A stretch of 64,000 nucleotides of DNA, taken from the NCBI RefSeq assembly GCF_007827815.1, contig NZ_VITH01000002.1, forward strand, positions 558,001 to 622,000, in the 5' to 3' direction. This stretch comes from Azospirillum brasilense. GTDB lineage: Bacteria > Pseudomonadota > Alphaproteobacteria > Azospirillales > Azospirillaceae. Below are positions 9,078 to 17,936 of this stretch, piece by piece. Under the pieces are notes generated by a model. That model was not told the origin of the DNA. It was given only the letters and a program-made list of their open reading frames with translations, and did no database searches. Both the position numbers and the translations under genes were made by a program. Each line of letters starts with the position of its first letter. Position 1 is the stretch's first letter.

Positions 9078-9418
9078 ACAAGATCCCCATGACGCCCCAG
9101 GCCGCCCGCGCGACGGACAAGCCGCCAGGGCGCGTCATCGTTGTGAGCGAAGCCTGCGGAACCGGCCCCTAACCCGTCGAACGGCGCTGACGAAGCAGCC
9201 AGGACGGGTCGGGCTTCGGCCTCCGGGTTACGGCCTTGCGGCCGGCACCAGCTTCGAGGTTTCGTCCCAATCCACCGGCAACCCATAAGCGTCACGCCCC
9301 GGACCGCGCCCGATGATGTAAATTTCGGCCGTGGGGGTCCGCGGGCGACGCCCACAGCCACTCCAAAGAGAAACCTCTCGGAAAAGTGGGCTGGTGGGTC
9401 GCGGTATGTCGCAGAGCT

Positions 9419-9447
9419 ACCATAGACAAGCACGAAACCATGCACAA
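9419..9447 (-). promoter_or_regulatory. candidate sigma-70-type promoter for rne
   Basis: On the minus strand TTGTGC (9447-9442) and TATGGT (9424-9419) are separated by 17 bases. Transcription would start near 9412 and leave a leader of about 335 bases before the rne ATG. This is a motif match only. Confidence 0.35.
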
Positions 9448-9580
9448 CGTGGAATTCGGCGAAAGTTGCGGTCCACTGCATCCGGTTCGGCGGCATTCCG
9501 CCGGGATGGGGGCGAAGCAGGGCACTGTTGCATGAACGGCACCCTCGCCGACAATTCCGCCACGCCCCCGGAAACCACCG

Positions 9581-9610
9581 TTGAGCGCCTTGATTTCGCT
9601 GCGCTATAGC
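9581..9610 (+). promoter_or_regulatory. candidate promoter of the amidase gene
   Basis: TTGAGC at 9581-9586 and TATAGC at 9605-9610 are spaced by 18 bases, about 60 bases before the amidase ATG. Confidence 0.4.
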
Positions 9611-9667
9611 TGACCACTGGCTGCCGGCTTGTGATTTTGGGCCGGTTTGTGGTTTCTGGTGGAACGG

Positions 9668-10975
9668 ATGCCCCGATTGCTCGCGATTGTCGCTGCGCTG
9701 GGCGCCCTTCTGGGGGCGGTCGCCCTGCCGTGCGCCCCGGCGCAGGCCCAGACCACCGCGGCGCTGCCCTTTCCGCCGCCGGTGCAGGAGCGGGTGTCCG
9801 TTCTGAACGCGCGGCTCGGCCTGCATCCCGACAAGACGCGGCTGGTTCTGGAACTCACCGACTCGGTGCCCTTCACCGTGTCGGTGCACGGCTCGCCCTA
9901 CCGCGTCGTCGTCGATCTGCCGGACGTGAGCTGGCCGGGCGGCAACACGGTGATGGCGGGCAAGGGCGTGGTCGCCCGCTACCGCTTCGAGGGGCGCGAC
10001 GGCGGCGCCTCCCGCCTCGTGGTGGAGACCGACGGCCCGGCGCGCGTGGTCGAGTCCTACCTCATCCCGTCGCGCGACGGCTTCAAGCCGCGCTTCGTCC
10101 TCGACATCGCCCGCACCACCCCGGCGCAGTTCGCCGCCTCCGCCCCGGTCGCCGCGACCACCAGCACCGCGTCGGTGAGCCGCGAGGCGGCGCGCCCGCC
10201 GGCGAAGCGGGACCCCATCGTGCCGGTCGCCGCGGCCCTGCCGCCGCCGGTCCCGCCGCGGGCGGCGCCGGTGCCGGAAAAGCCGATGGTCGTGGTCGAT
10301 CCCGGCCATGGCGGCGTCGATCCCGGCGCGGTCGGGGTCGGCGGGGTCTACGAGAAGGACATCACGCTGGCGATGGCGCGGGAGCTGAAGCGCCAGCTGG
10401 AGGGCAGCGGCCGCTACCGGGTGCGGCTGACCCGCGACAAGGACGTGTTCATCCGCCTGCGCGACCGCGTCGCCATCGCGCGGGAGGCCAACGCCGACCT
10501 GTTCCTGTCGCTGCACGCCGACAGCATCGGCTCCGCCAACATGCGCGGCCTGTCCATCTACACCCTGTCCGATCGGGCGTCCGACCGCGAGGCGGAGATG
10601 CTGGCCGCCAAGGAGAACCGGGCCGACGCGCTGGCCGGCATGGACCTGTCGTCCGAGAACGATCTGGTGGCCTCGATCCTGATCGACCTCGCCCAGCGCG
10701 ACACGATGAACCACTCCAAGCGCTTCGCCAACATGGCGCTGGAGCATCTCGGCCGCGAGGTCAAGCTGATCCCCAACAAGCCGCACCGTCAGGCCGGCTT
10801 CGCCGTGCTGACCGCGCCGGACATGCCGTCCGCGCTGGTCGAGATGGGCTATCTGTCGAGCCCGCAGGACGTCAGCCTGCTGAGCAAGTCGGCCCACCGC
10901 GAGAAGCTGGGCCGCGGCATGGTCCGCACCATCGACGCCTACTTCAAATGGCTGACCGGGGCGCAGAAGAGCTGA
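9668..10975 (+). CDS. N-acetylmuramoyl-L-alanine amidase (AmiC-like, AMIN domain)
   Basis: A periplasmic zinc amidase of 435 residues that cuts the bond between N-acetylmuramic acid and the stem peptide, needed to split daughter cells. The ATG at 9668 directly precedes a signal peptide ending near AQAQT; a GTG three codons upstream is possible. An N-terminal AMIN domain (about residues 40-160, around RLVLELTDSVPFTVSVHG) targets the protein to septal peptidoglycan. The Amidase_3 domain begins at VVVDPGHGGVDPGAVG, with zinc-binding His in PGHGG, then Glu in VYEKDITL, His in FLSLHADS, and the catalytic Glu in SALVEMGYLSS. A proline-rich linker joins the domains. The order rne, amidase, mrcA, prfB is common in alphaproteobacteria. 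Confidence 0.92.
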   Translation: MPRLLAIVAALGALLGAVALPCAPAQAQTTAALPFPPPVQERVSVLNARLGLHPDKTRLVLELTDSVPFTVSVHGSPYRVVVDLPDVSWPGGNTVMAGKGVVARYRFEGRDGGASRLVVETDGPARVVESYLIPSRDGFKPRFVLDIARTTPAQFAASAPVAATTSTASVSREAARPPAKRDPIVPVAAALPPPVPPRAAPVPEKPMVVVDPGHGGVDPGAVGVGGVYEKDITLAMARELKRQLEGSGRYRVRLTRDKDVFIRLRDRVAIAREANADLFLSLHADSIGSANMRGLSIYTLSDRASDREAEMLAAKENRADALAGMDLSSENDLVASILIDLAQRDTMNHSKRFANMALEHLGREVKLIPNKPHRQAGFAVLTAPDMPSALVEMGYLSSPQDVSLLSKSAHREKLGRGMVRTIDAYFKWLTGAQKS

Positions 10976-11307
10976 GATCCGCAGAGCGAAGAGATGCCGC
11001 GCCATGCACCGCCGGCAATCTTGAGCCATGCGGGCGGAGGCGGGCGGGCATACGCGTCTTCCGGTCACCACTTTCTTGCATGCGCCTTGTGGCCGTCACA
11101 TTTTCCTGACATGGCTGCGAGGGAGTCGGACTGCCGCCCCTCGCGGTGTAGGATGCCGCCCCTCGCGGTGTAGGATGCCGCCCCTCGCGGTGTAGGATGC
11201 CGCCCCTCGCGGTGTAGGATGCCGCCCATCGGATGGTTCCGCGTCTTCCCGGTCTCTGTCCCGGACGAAGGCGGCGGGACCGCCGCCATGCCTGTCTGGG
11301 AACCGTC
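10976..11307. other. 332-base intergenic region before mrcA
   Basis: It holds a 22-bp unit repeated four times (annotated separately) and the mrcA leader. I find no gene and no terminator with a U tract after the amidase. Confidence 0.6.
11133..11227 (+). repeat. four perfect tandem copies of a 22-bp unit plus a partial fifth
   Basis: Units start at 11133, 11155, 11177 and 11199, each GCCGCCCCTCGCGGTGTAGG followed by AT; a partial copy follows at 11221-11227. Each unit ends in TGTAGGAT, which resembles an extended -10 element. There are no spacers, so it is not a CRISPR array. The array ends 81 bases before the mrcA ATG. Confidence 0.9.
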
Positions 11308-13818
11308 ATGCGCTTTATTCTGTCCGCCCTGATGGCCGTCGTGATCCTCGCCCTGGCCGGGGTGGGGGGGCTGGTCTACATGCTGGACCATTACGATCAC
11401 GAACTGCCGGACTACACCAAGCTCGCCAACTACGAACCGCCGGTGACCACCCGCGTCCATGCGGGCGACGGACGCCTGCTGGCGGAGTTCGCGTCGGAAA
11501 AGCGCGTGTTCGTCCCCATCGACGCCATGCCGAAGCGCGTGACCAACGCCTTCCTGTCCGCCGAGGACAAGAACTTCTACGACCACAAGGGCATCGACCC
11601 GGTCGGTATCGCCCGCGCCATCCTGACCAACGTGGAGAATCTCGGCCGCGACCGCCGGCCGATGGGCGCCTCGACGATCACGCAGCAGGTCGCCAAGAAC
11701 ATGCTGCTGACCAACGAGGTGTCCTTCTCGCGCAAGATCAAGGAGGCGATCCTGGCGGTCCGCATCGAGCGGGCCTTCAGCAAGGACCGCATCCTCGAGC
11801 TGTACCTGAACGAGATCTTCCTGGGATACCGCTCCTACGGCGTGGCGGCGGCGGCGCTGAACTACTTCAACAAGGCGCTGGACGAGCTGGACATCGAGGA
11901 GGCGGCCTATCTGGCGGCCCTGCCCAAGGCGCCCAGCAACTACCATCCGGAGCGCCAGCGCGATGCCGCCATCGCGCGGCGCAACTGGGTGATCGGGCGC
12001 ATGGCCGAGGACGGGCACATCACCCCCGAGGAAGCCAAGATCGCCCAGTCCAAGCCCCTGGTCGTGCGCAAGCGCGACGAGCAGGAGTATGTGACGTCGG
12101 AGTATTTCGCCGAGGAGGTCCGGCGCGAGCTGGTCAAGCTCTACGGCGAGCAGGCGCTCTACGAGGGCGGCCTGTCGGTCCGCGCCTCGATGGACCCGGT
12201 GCTCCAGCAGGCGGCGACCAAGGCGCTGCGCACCGGGCTGGTGCAGTATGACCGCCGCCACGGCTACCGCGGGCCGGTCGGCAAGATGGAGAATTTCGAC
12301 AACTGGGCGAAGAAGCTCGCCTCCATGGCGCCGCCTCCCGGCTCCGAGGGCTGGCATCTGGCGGTGGTGCTGAAGGACGACGAGGCGGCGGCGCTCGACA
12401 TCGGCCTGCCGGACGGCTCGCGCGGCCGCGTGCCGCTGGCCGAGCTGCGCTGGGCGCGGGCGCAGCGCGACGACAACCGGCTCGGCCCGGAGATCCGCCG
12501 CCCCTCCGACGTCGCCAAGCTGGGCGATCTGATCCTGGTCGAGGCCGCCGGCAAGGACGAGAAGGGCAAGGAGCCGCCCGCCGGCACCTACGCGCTGCGG
12601 CAGGTCCCGGCGGTGCAGGGCGGTCTGGTGGCGCTCGACCCGCACACCGGCCGCGTGCTTGCCATGGTCGGCGGCTTCTCGCCGCACATGAGTTCCTTCA
12701 ACCGCGCCACCCAGGCGATGCGGCAGCCGGGCTCCTCCTTCAAGCCCTTCGTCTATCTGACGGCGCTGAACCAGGGCTTCACCCCGTCCTCGCTGGTGAT
12801 GGACGCGCCGTTCGAGTACGACCCCGGCCACGGCCAGCCGATCTGGCGGCCGGAGAACTTCAGCCACGAGTTCTACGGCCCGACGCCGCTGCGCGCCGGC
12901 ATCGAGAAGTCGCGGAACGTCATGACCGTCCGTCTGGCTCAGGCCGTCGGCATGGACAAGGTGAAGGCGGTGGCCGAGAATTTCGGCATCACCGACAACC
13001 TCCAGCCCTACCTGCCGATGTCGCTCGGCGCGGGTGAGACGACGGTGTTGCGCCTCGCCACCGCCTACGCCATGCTGGCCAACGGCGGCAAGCGGGTCGG
13101 CCCGACCTTCATCGACCGGGTGCAGGACCGCAACGGCAAGACCATCTTCCGCCACGACACGCGTCCCTGCGCCGCCTGCAACCAGGTGGCCTGGAGCGAC
13201 GGGCTGACCGTTCCCGCTGTCGCCGACACGCGGGAGCAGGTGAACGACCCGCGCACCGTCTACCAGATGGTCTCCATGCTGGAGGGCGTGGTGCAGCGCG
13301 GAACGGCGACGAAGCTGCTGTCGCTGGGCAAGCCGCTGGCCGGCAAGACCGGCACGACCAACGACAGCCACGACGCGTGGTTCATGGGCTTCTCGCCCGA
13401 CCTCGTCGTCGGCACCTATATCGGCTTCGACCAGCCGCGCTCGCTGGGCGCCCGCGAAACCGGCGGCTCGGCGGCGGTGCCGGTGTTCAAGGACGTGATG
13501 GAGGTGGCGCTGAAGGACCAGCCGGCGACGCCGTTCCGCGTGCCGCGCGGCCTGCGCCTTGTCCGCGTCAACCCGGAAAACGGGCGCCTCGCCCAGCCGG
13601 GCGAGCGCAAGGCGATCTGGGAGGCCTTCATCCCCGGCACCGAGCCGAACCCCGACCAGCCCCAGATGGTGCTGGACGGTTCGGCCCACGGCGCGGACGG
13701 CGGCTGGACCGGCGGGGTGCCCGGCGGCGACCCGGCGGCCCAACAGCAGCCGGGCGGTTGGGGCGCTCCGGCGGCCCCGCCCTCGGCGGCGACGGTGGGG
13801 ACCGGCGGCCTGTACTGA
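11308..13818 (+). CDS. mrcA: penicillin-binding protein 1A (bifunctional transglycosylase/transpeptidase)
   Basis: A class A penicillin-binding protein of 836 residues that polymerises and cross-links peptidoglycan. It is anchored by one N-terminal membrane segment (LSALMAVVILALAGVGGLVY). The glycosyltransferase domain shows the catalytic Glu in LSAEDKNFYDHKGID, then GASTITQQVAKN and LYLNEIFLG. An OB-like insert follows (about residues 310-440). The transpeptidase domain has SSFK with the active Ser near 476, SRN (EKSRNVMTV) and GKTGTTND. The tail is Gly/Pro-rich. The start is the ATG at 11308 directly before the membrane segment; upstream in-frame residues look non-coding. Confidence 0.95.
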   Translation: MRFILSALMAVVILALAGVGGLVYMLDHYDHELPDYTKLANYEPPVTTRVHAGDGRLLAEFASEKRVFVPIDAMPKRVTNAFLSAEDKNFYDHKGIDPVGIARAILTNVENLGRDRRPMGASTITQQVAKNMLLTNEVSFSRKIKEAILAVRIERAFSKDRILELYLNEIFLGYRSYGVAAAALNYFNKALDELDIEEAAYLAALPKAPSNYHPERQRDAAIARRNWVIGRMAEDGHITPEEAKIAQSKPLVVRKRDEQEYVTSEYFAEEVRRELVKLYGEQALYEGGLSVRASMDPVLQQAATKALRTGLVQYDRRHGYRGPVGKMENFDNWAKKLASMAPPPGSEGWHLAVVLKDDEAAALDIGLPDGSRGRVPLAELRWARAQRDDNRLGPEIRRPSDVAKLGDLILVEAAGKDEKGKEPPAGTYALRQVPAVQGGLVALDPHTGRVLAMVGGFSPHMSSFNRATQAMRQPGSSFKPFVYLTALNQGFTPSSLVMDAPFEYDPGHGQPIWRPENFSHEFYGPTPLRAGIEKSRNVMTVRLAQAVGMDKVKAVAENFGITDNLQPYLPMSLGAGETTVLRLATAYAMLANGGKRVGPTFIDRVQDRNGKTIFRHDTRPCAACNQVAWSDGLTVPAVADTREQVNDPRTVYQMVSMLEGVVQRGTATKLLSLGKPLAGKTGTTNDSHDAWFMGFSPDLVVGTYIGFDQPRSLGARETGGSAAVPVFKDVMEVALKDQPATPFRVPRGLRLVRVNPENGRLAQPGERKAIWEAFIPGTEPNPDQPQMVLDGSAHGADGGWTGGVPGGDPAAQQQPGGWGAPAAPPSAATVGTGGLY

Positions 13819-13842
13819 CCGCGTTTCCCCGGCAAGAAAAAA

Positions 13843-13871
13843 GCCCCGCTTCCCGGTTTGGGAGGCGGGGC
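13843..13871. terminator. bidirectional terminator between mrcA and the SGNH gene
   Basis: The 12-bp stem GCCCCGCTTCCC (13843-13854) pairs with 13860-13871 with one wobble. It is flanked by six A residues on the left and TTTT on the right, so it can end transcripts from both converging genes. Confidence 0.85.
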
Positions 13872-13890
13872 TTTTCCTTTGTGCGAAGCC

Positions 13891-14847
13891 TCAGGGCCGG
13901 GCGGCGGTGTGGGTGTCCGGGCGGAGCTGGGCGATGGCGTCGGCGGGGGCCGTGTCGGTGGGGCAGTCGGCCAGCGGGCGCAGCCGGTCCTCCATCCGCG
14001 CCAGCATCACGCGGACCCCCTCCTGGTTGATGTGCAGGGCGTCCACGAAATGGGCCTCGTCCTCGACCTCGCGGCGGGTGTCGATGACCGGCACGTCGGG
14101 CGGCAGGCGGGTCTTCAGGTCCTCGAAGAAGGCGTCGAAGTTGGTCACCTTCTCGATATAGCCGGGGAAGAAGGGCGTGATGACCACGGCGACCCGCGTG
14201 CCCTTCTCGCGCGCCGTGCCGATGATGCGGTCCAGCGCGTCCCAGTTCGGCTGGAAGCCCTCCATCCGCTCCGTCGGCGCCTTTTCGAGCTGGGCCTTGA
14301 GGAAGGGCGACATGGTGCCGCTCAGCGTCCGGTCGCCGGTCGGGTGCAGCCCGTCGAAGGCCAGCCGGATCGTCTGGTTGTTGTTGAAGATCAGCGTGTT
14401 GAACAGCTTGTTGGAGGCCCACATGGTGGCGTCGACCTGCCGGATGAAGCCGTCCACCCGCTCCGAGTAGTAGGCGAGCAGCGGCAGGTCGGCGAGCGCC
14501 TTGGGGTCGTCGACCACGCTCGTCGGCTCGACCAGCAGCAGGCGGGGGGCGCCGTGCCGGTCCAGATAATCCTCCCACAGCAGGTCGCCGACTGTCGTGG
14601 GGGCGCCGCCCATGCCCAGGTTCAGCACCCGGCCGCAGGTCAGCGCCTGGACCTCCTCCACCGGGAAGTGGTTGTCGGCGCGGGAATTGCCCAGGATCAC
14701 CACGTCGGCGGGCGGCCCGTTGCGGTAGACGGTCATGAAGCGGTCCGACGACTGGAGGAGCGTGTCGCCCATCCAGGACGCCACCGCGCGGTCCATGGCG
14801 ACCACCATGCCCAGGATCAGTCCGACGGCGGCCAAAAGGCGGATCAT
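13891..14847 (-). CDS. SGNH/GDSL-like exported protein paired with an MBOAT acyltransferase
   Basis: A 318-residue protein with an N-terminal membrane segment (LLAAVGLILGMVVAMDRAV) that would place the rest in the periplasm. The SGNH-type signature is VVILGNSRADNHFP, with the nucleophile position Ser in GNSRAD; a distal Asp/His pair may be FVDALHINQEG near the C-terminus. Partners of MBOAT proteins such as DltD and AlgJ/AlgX have this architecture and complete acyl transfer to a surface polymer. A ribosome-binding site (GAGGGAG) precedes the ATG, which lies 13 bases after the MBOAT stop codon, so the two form an operon. The target polymer is unknown. Confidence 0.8.
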   Translation of the reverse strand: MIRLLAAVGLILGMVVAMDRAVASWMGDTLLQSSDRFMTVYRNGPPADVVILGNSRADNHFPVEEVQALTCGRVLNLGMGGAPTTVGDLLWEDYLDRHGAPRLLLVEPTSVVDDPKALADLPLLAYYSERVDGFIRQVDATMWASNKLFNTLIFNNNQTIRLAFDGLHPTGDRTLSGTMSPFLKAQLEKAPTERMEGFQPNWDALDRIIGTAREKGTRVAVVITPFFPGYIEKVTNFDAFFEDLKTRLPPDVPVIDTRREVEDEAHFVDALHINQEGVRVMLARMEDRLRPLADCPTDTAPADAIAQLRPDTHTAARP

Positions 14848-14860
14848 GGTTCGGGCTCCC

Positions 14861-16300
14861 TCAGAACTGGAAATAGATGAAGGATCGGTTGGCGAAATTG
14901 CCGAAGAGCAGGAGCATCAGGATCAGCGTGGCGCAGCCGGCGGAGCGGACCACGACGTTGACCCCGGCGTAGCGGCGTCCGGCGCCGAACTCGATCATCG
15001 CGTCGATCATCAGCACGACGAGGCCGAACAGGGCGACGCGGACCAGATAGCTCATCTGCTGCATGCCGCGCGGCAGGCTGAAATCGCCCTCGGCGATGAT
15101 GCCCAGGATGGTCCGCACCGTGTGCATGTCGTCGGCGCGGAAGGGCAGCCAGGTCAGCGTGATGAGGAGGAAGACCAGCCCGACCGTCAGCAGCTTGCCG
15201 GCCATCAGCGGCGCGCCGCTCAGCCGCAGCGGGCTGCGCTTGGCCAGCCAGCGCACGCCGTCCTCCGCCGCCATCAGGGTGGCGTGCATGGCGCCCCACA
15301 GGATGAAGGTCCAGGCGGCGCCGTGCCACAGGCCGGACACCAGCATCACAATGGTCAGGTTGCGGATGCGCAGCCAATGGGTGCGCCCGCCACCCATCGG
15401 GATGTAAACGTAGTCGCGGAACCATGTGGACAGCGAGATGTGCCAGCGCCGCCAGAAGTCCTTCATGCCCATGGCGAAGTAGGGGCGGGCGAAGTTCTGG
15501 CAGAGCGTATAGCCGAAGATCTGCGCCAAGCCGATCGCGATCAGCGAGTAGCCGGCGAAGTCGCCGTAGATCTGCAACGAGAAGCAGATCAGCCCGATGA
15601 CGTGGTTCAGCGCGTTGAAGAACTCCGGCTGGGCGAAGCGCGCGTCGACCACGGCGGCGGCGTTGTCGGCCAGACCGAGCTTGAGGAAATAGCCCCAGAT
15701 GATCTTCTCCAGCCCGGCGAAGCGGAAGGCGAAGCTGACATCGTGGCGCGGGCCGTTCTGGATCTGGGGCAGCAGGTCGCGCGCCCGGACGATCGGACCG
15801 GCGACGAGCTGCGGGAAGAAGGCGACGAAGGTCGCGTAGCGCAGCAGCGACCGCTCCGGCTTCTCCAGATGGCCGAGATAGAGGTCCAGCGTGTAGCTGA
15901 GATTCTGGAAGGTGTAGAAGGAAATGCCGACCGGCAGGATGATGGACAGCGTGCGGTGCCCGACGTCGAGACCGAGCGAGGCCAGCGCCACCTGCGCGCT
16001 GTCGATGAAGAAGTTGAAGTATTTGAAAAAGAACAGGATCGCCAGATTGGTGGCGAGACTTATCTGCATGAAGATGCGGGCGGTGGCCCGGTTCGGCGCG
16101 TCGGCGATGCGCAGGCCGCAATAGAAGTCGAGCAGCGTCGTGCCGGCGAGCAGCAGGCAGAAGCGGTAATCCCAGAAGCCGTAGAAGATGTAGCTGGACA
16201 CCAGCAGCAGCGGCGTGAACAGCCGCGTCCGGGCGAGCATCATGAAGCCCGCCGTGAAGGCCGTGATGAACAGCAGGAACCCCAGGCTGGTGAAGTTCAT
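14861..16300 (-). CDS. MBOAT-family membrane O-acyltransferase (AlgI-like)
   Basis: A polytopic membrane protein of 479 residues that passes an acyl group across the membrane for modification of an extracellular or cell-wall polymer. Diagnostic stretches are GPIVRARDLLPQI, FWRRWHISLSTWFRDYVYIP followed by MGGGR, and the active His in SGLWHGAAWTFILWG. Around ten hydrophobic segments are visible. It is the first gene of a two-gene operon with the SGNH protein. The pair lies between mrcA and prfB, so peptidoglycan or exopolysaccharide acetylation are both plausible; the sequence does not decide. Confidence 0.9.
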   Translation of the reverse strand: MNFTSLGFLLFITAFTAGFMMLARTRLFTPLLLVSSYIFYGFWDYRFCLLLAGTTLLDFYCGLRIADAPNRATARIFMQISLATNLAILFFFKYFNFFIDSAQVALASLGLDVGHRTLSIILPVGISFYTFQNLSYTLDLYLGHLEKPERSLLRYATFVAFFPQLVAGPIVRARDLLPQIQNGPRHDVSFAFRFAGLEKIIWGYFLKLGLADNAAAVVDARFAQPEFFNALNHVIGLICFSLQIYGDFAGYSLIAIGLAQIFGYTLCQNFARPYFAMGMKDFWRRWHISLSTWFRDYVYIPMGGGRTHWLRIRNLTIVMLVSGLWHGAAWTFILWGAMHATLMAAEDGVRWLAKRSPLRLSGAPLMAGKLLTVGLVFLLITLTWLPFRADDMHTVRTILGIIAEGDFSLPRGMQQMSYLVRVALFGLVVLMIDAMIEFGAGRRYAGVNVVVRSAGCATLILMLLLFGNFANRSFIYFQF

Positions 16301-16631
16301 CGGGGGGCCACGCTTTTGTTGTTGGGGAAACGGGGGCGCCGACAGCCCGCGCCCATCGAATGACGGGCACGAACGTCGGTGACGCTATCACGGGGGGCTG
16401 CCACTTATTCGCGCCGCGAAAGTGGTTTTGCGGTGCGAAAACGGTTTCATCCGAGTGGGTTGGCCGGGCGCTCCGGTGACGGAGTGGTGCTCCGCCGGGT
16501 TACCGTTCCGGTCTGGTCCAGCGTCGCGGAAGCCGGAGCGCCTGTGGAATAAGAGGGTGCAACGCCGCTGCCAACCCGCTACATAAGGGCCAAGACACTG
16601 GTTCAACTCTGGCTGACGAGGAGGCACTGCG
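16301..16631. other. 331-base divergent region between the MBOAT gene and prfB
   Basis: Apart from the prfB ribosome-binding site (GAGGAGG at 16618-16624) I see no gene, clear promoter or repeat. Two GCGAAA-type words near 16407-16441 are too short to interpret. Confidence 0.5.
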
Positions 16632-17754
16632 ATGCGGGCCGAGATCGAAGCGGCCGCCGGCGAGATTAGAGAATCGCTGGCGCTGCTGAGGAGGCATCTT
16701 TGACTGGGATAACGCGCTGCGTCGTCTCGACGAACTGAACGCCCACGCCGAAGACCCCAAGCTGTGGGACGACCCGTCCCGCGCGCAGACCATCATGCGC
16801 GAGCGCACCCAGCTCGAAACCTCGGTGAACGGCTACCGCGCCCTTGAGCGCGACCTGTCCGACAGCCTGGAACTGATCGAGATGGGCGAGGCCGAGGGCG
16901 ACGCGACCGTGGTCGCCGATGCCGAGGCCCAGCTCTACGCGCTGCGCGACCGCGCGGCCAAACTGCAGATCGAGAGCCTGCTCTCGGGCGAGGCGGACGC
17001 CAACGACTGCTTCATCGAGGTGAACGCCGGCGCCGGCGGCACGGAGGCCCAGGACTGGGCGCTGATGCTGATGCGCATGTACCTCCGCTGGGCGGAACAG
17101 CACGGCTACAAGACGCAGTGGCTTGAGGAAAGCCCCGGCGAAGAGGCCGGCATCAAGTCCGCCACCGCGCAGATCAGCGGCCACAACGCCTATGGCTGGC
17201 TGAAGACCGAGGCCGGCGTGCACCGTCTGGTGCGCATCAGCCCGTTCGACAGTCAGGCGCGCCGCCAGACCAGCTTCGCCGCCGTCTCGGTGTCTCCGGT
17301 GATCGACGACAAGATCAACATCGAGATCAACGAGAAGGACTGCCGCATCGACACCTTCCGGGCGTCGGGCGCCGGTGGCCAGCACGTCAACAAGACGGAC
17401 TCGGCGATCCGCATCACCCACCTGCCCACCGGCATCGTGGTGGCCTGCCAGCAGGAGCGCTCGCAGCACAAGAACCGCGCCAAGGCGTGGGACATGCTGC
17501 GCGCCCGCCTGTACGAGCGGGAGCTGAAGATCCGCGAGGACGCCGCTGCCGCGCTGGAGGCGACCAAGAGCGACATCGGCTGGGGCCACCAGATCCGCTC
17601 CTATGTCCTGCACCCCTACCAGATGGTGAAGGACTTGCGGACCGAGGTGGAGACCTCGCAGAGCCAGGCGGTGCTGGACGGCGACCTGGACATGTTCCTG
17701 GAAGCGGCGCTGGCCGCGCGGCTCAAGGGGCAGAGCGACGACGCGGCTGCGTGA
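16632..17754 (+). CDS. prfB: peptide chain release factor 2, made by programmed +1 frameshift
   Basis: RF2 recognises UAA and UGA and releases the finished peptide. The coding sequence is 16632-16700 joined to 16702-17754, 373 residues in all. The short first frame runs 23 codons to CTT and an in-frame TGA at 16701-16703. AGGAGG lies three bases before CTT TGA C, the classic arrangement that makes ribosomes slip +1 when RF2 is scarce, so the gene is autoregulated. After the shift the frame continues DWDNAL. The stop-codon-reading tripeptide SPF is at about 203-205 and the catalytic GGQ is at 248-250 ([11 protein letters not shown]). The ATG at 16632 has GAGGAGG 7 bases upstream. Calling only the second frame would lose the N-terminus. 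Confidence 0.95.
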
Positions 17755-17760
17755 GGTTGC

Positions 17761-17856
17761 GTTTGCCCCCTCCCTAACCCTCCCCCGCCGTCAGCGAGGG
17801 AGGGAATCAATCTCCCTCTCCCGCGCCAGCGGGGGAGGGCCGGGGAGGGGGCAAAC
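17761..17856. repeat. GC-rich palindromic repeat, family A copy 1
   Basis: It opens with GTTTGCCCCCTCCC and closes with GGGGAGGGGGCAAAC, so the ends are inverted. Internal hairpins are built on CCCTCCCCCGC and GCGGGGGAGGG. It follows the prfB stop and could also end transcription. Confidence 0.8.
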
Positions 17857-17936
17857 GCCTCCCCCTATTTTTATCCCTTGGGAAGAAACGCGGCCTCTGC
17901 GTTGTTGATCTCCGCAACAAGAAACGGAGAGAGACC

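Larger units (their letters stand above)
9078..9667. other. 590-base divergent intergenic region between rne and the amidase gene
   Basis: It holds the presumed long rne leader and the two divergent promoters. Short open frames here lack ribosome-binding sites and resemble no family I know. I see no repeat or RNA gene in it. Confidence 0.6.

Noticed and set aside
6876..9092. 738-residue plus-strand frame opposite rne
   Set aside because: High-GC antisense shadow. It has no motif or ribosome-binding site, while the minus strand has unmistakable RNase E motifs.
11133..11227. CRISPR array
   Set aside because: The repeat units are directly adjacent with no spacers, and no cas genes are present.
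11065..13743. 892-residue minus-strand frame opposite mrcA
   Set aside because: Antisense shadow of PBP1A with no recognisable domain.
17761..17856. Terminal inverted repeats of an insertion sequence
   Set aside because: No transposase frame lies between or near any copies; the elements are about 100-170 bp and self-contained.
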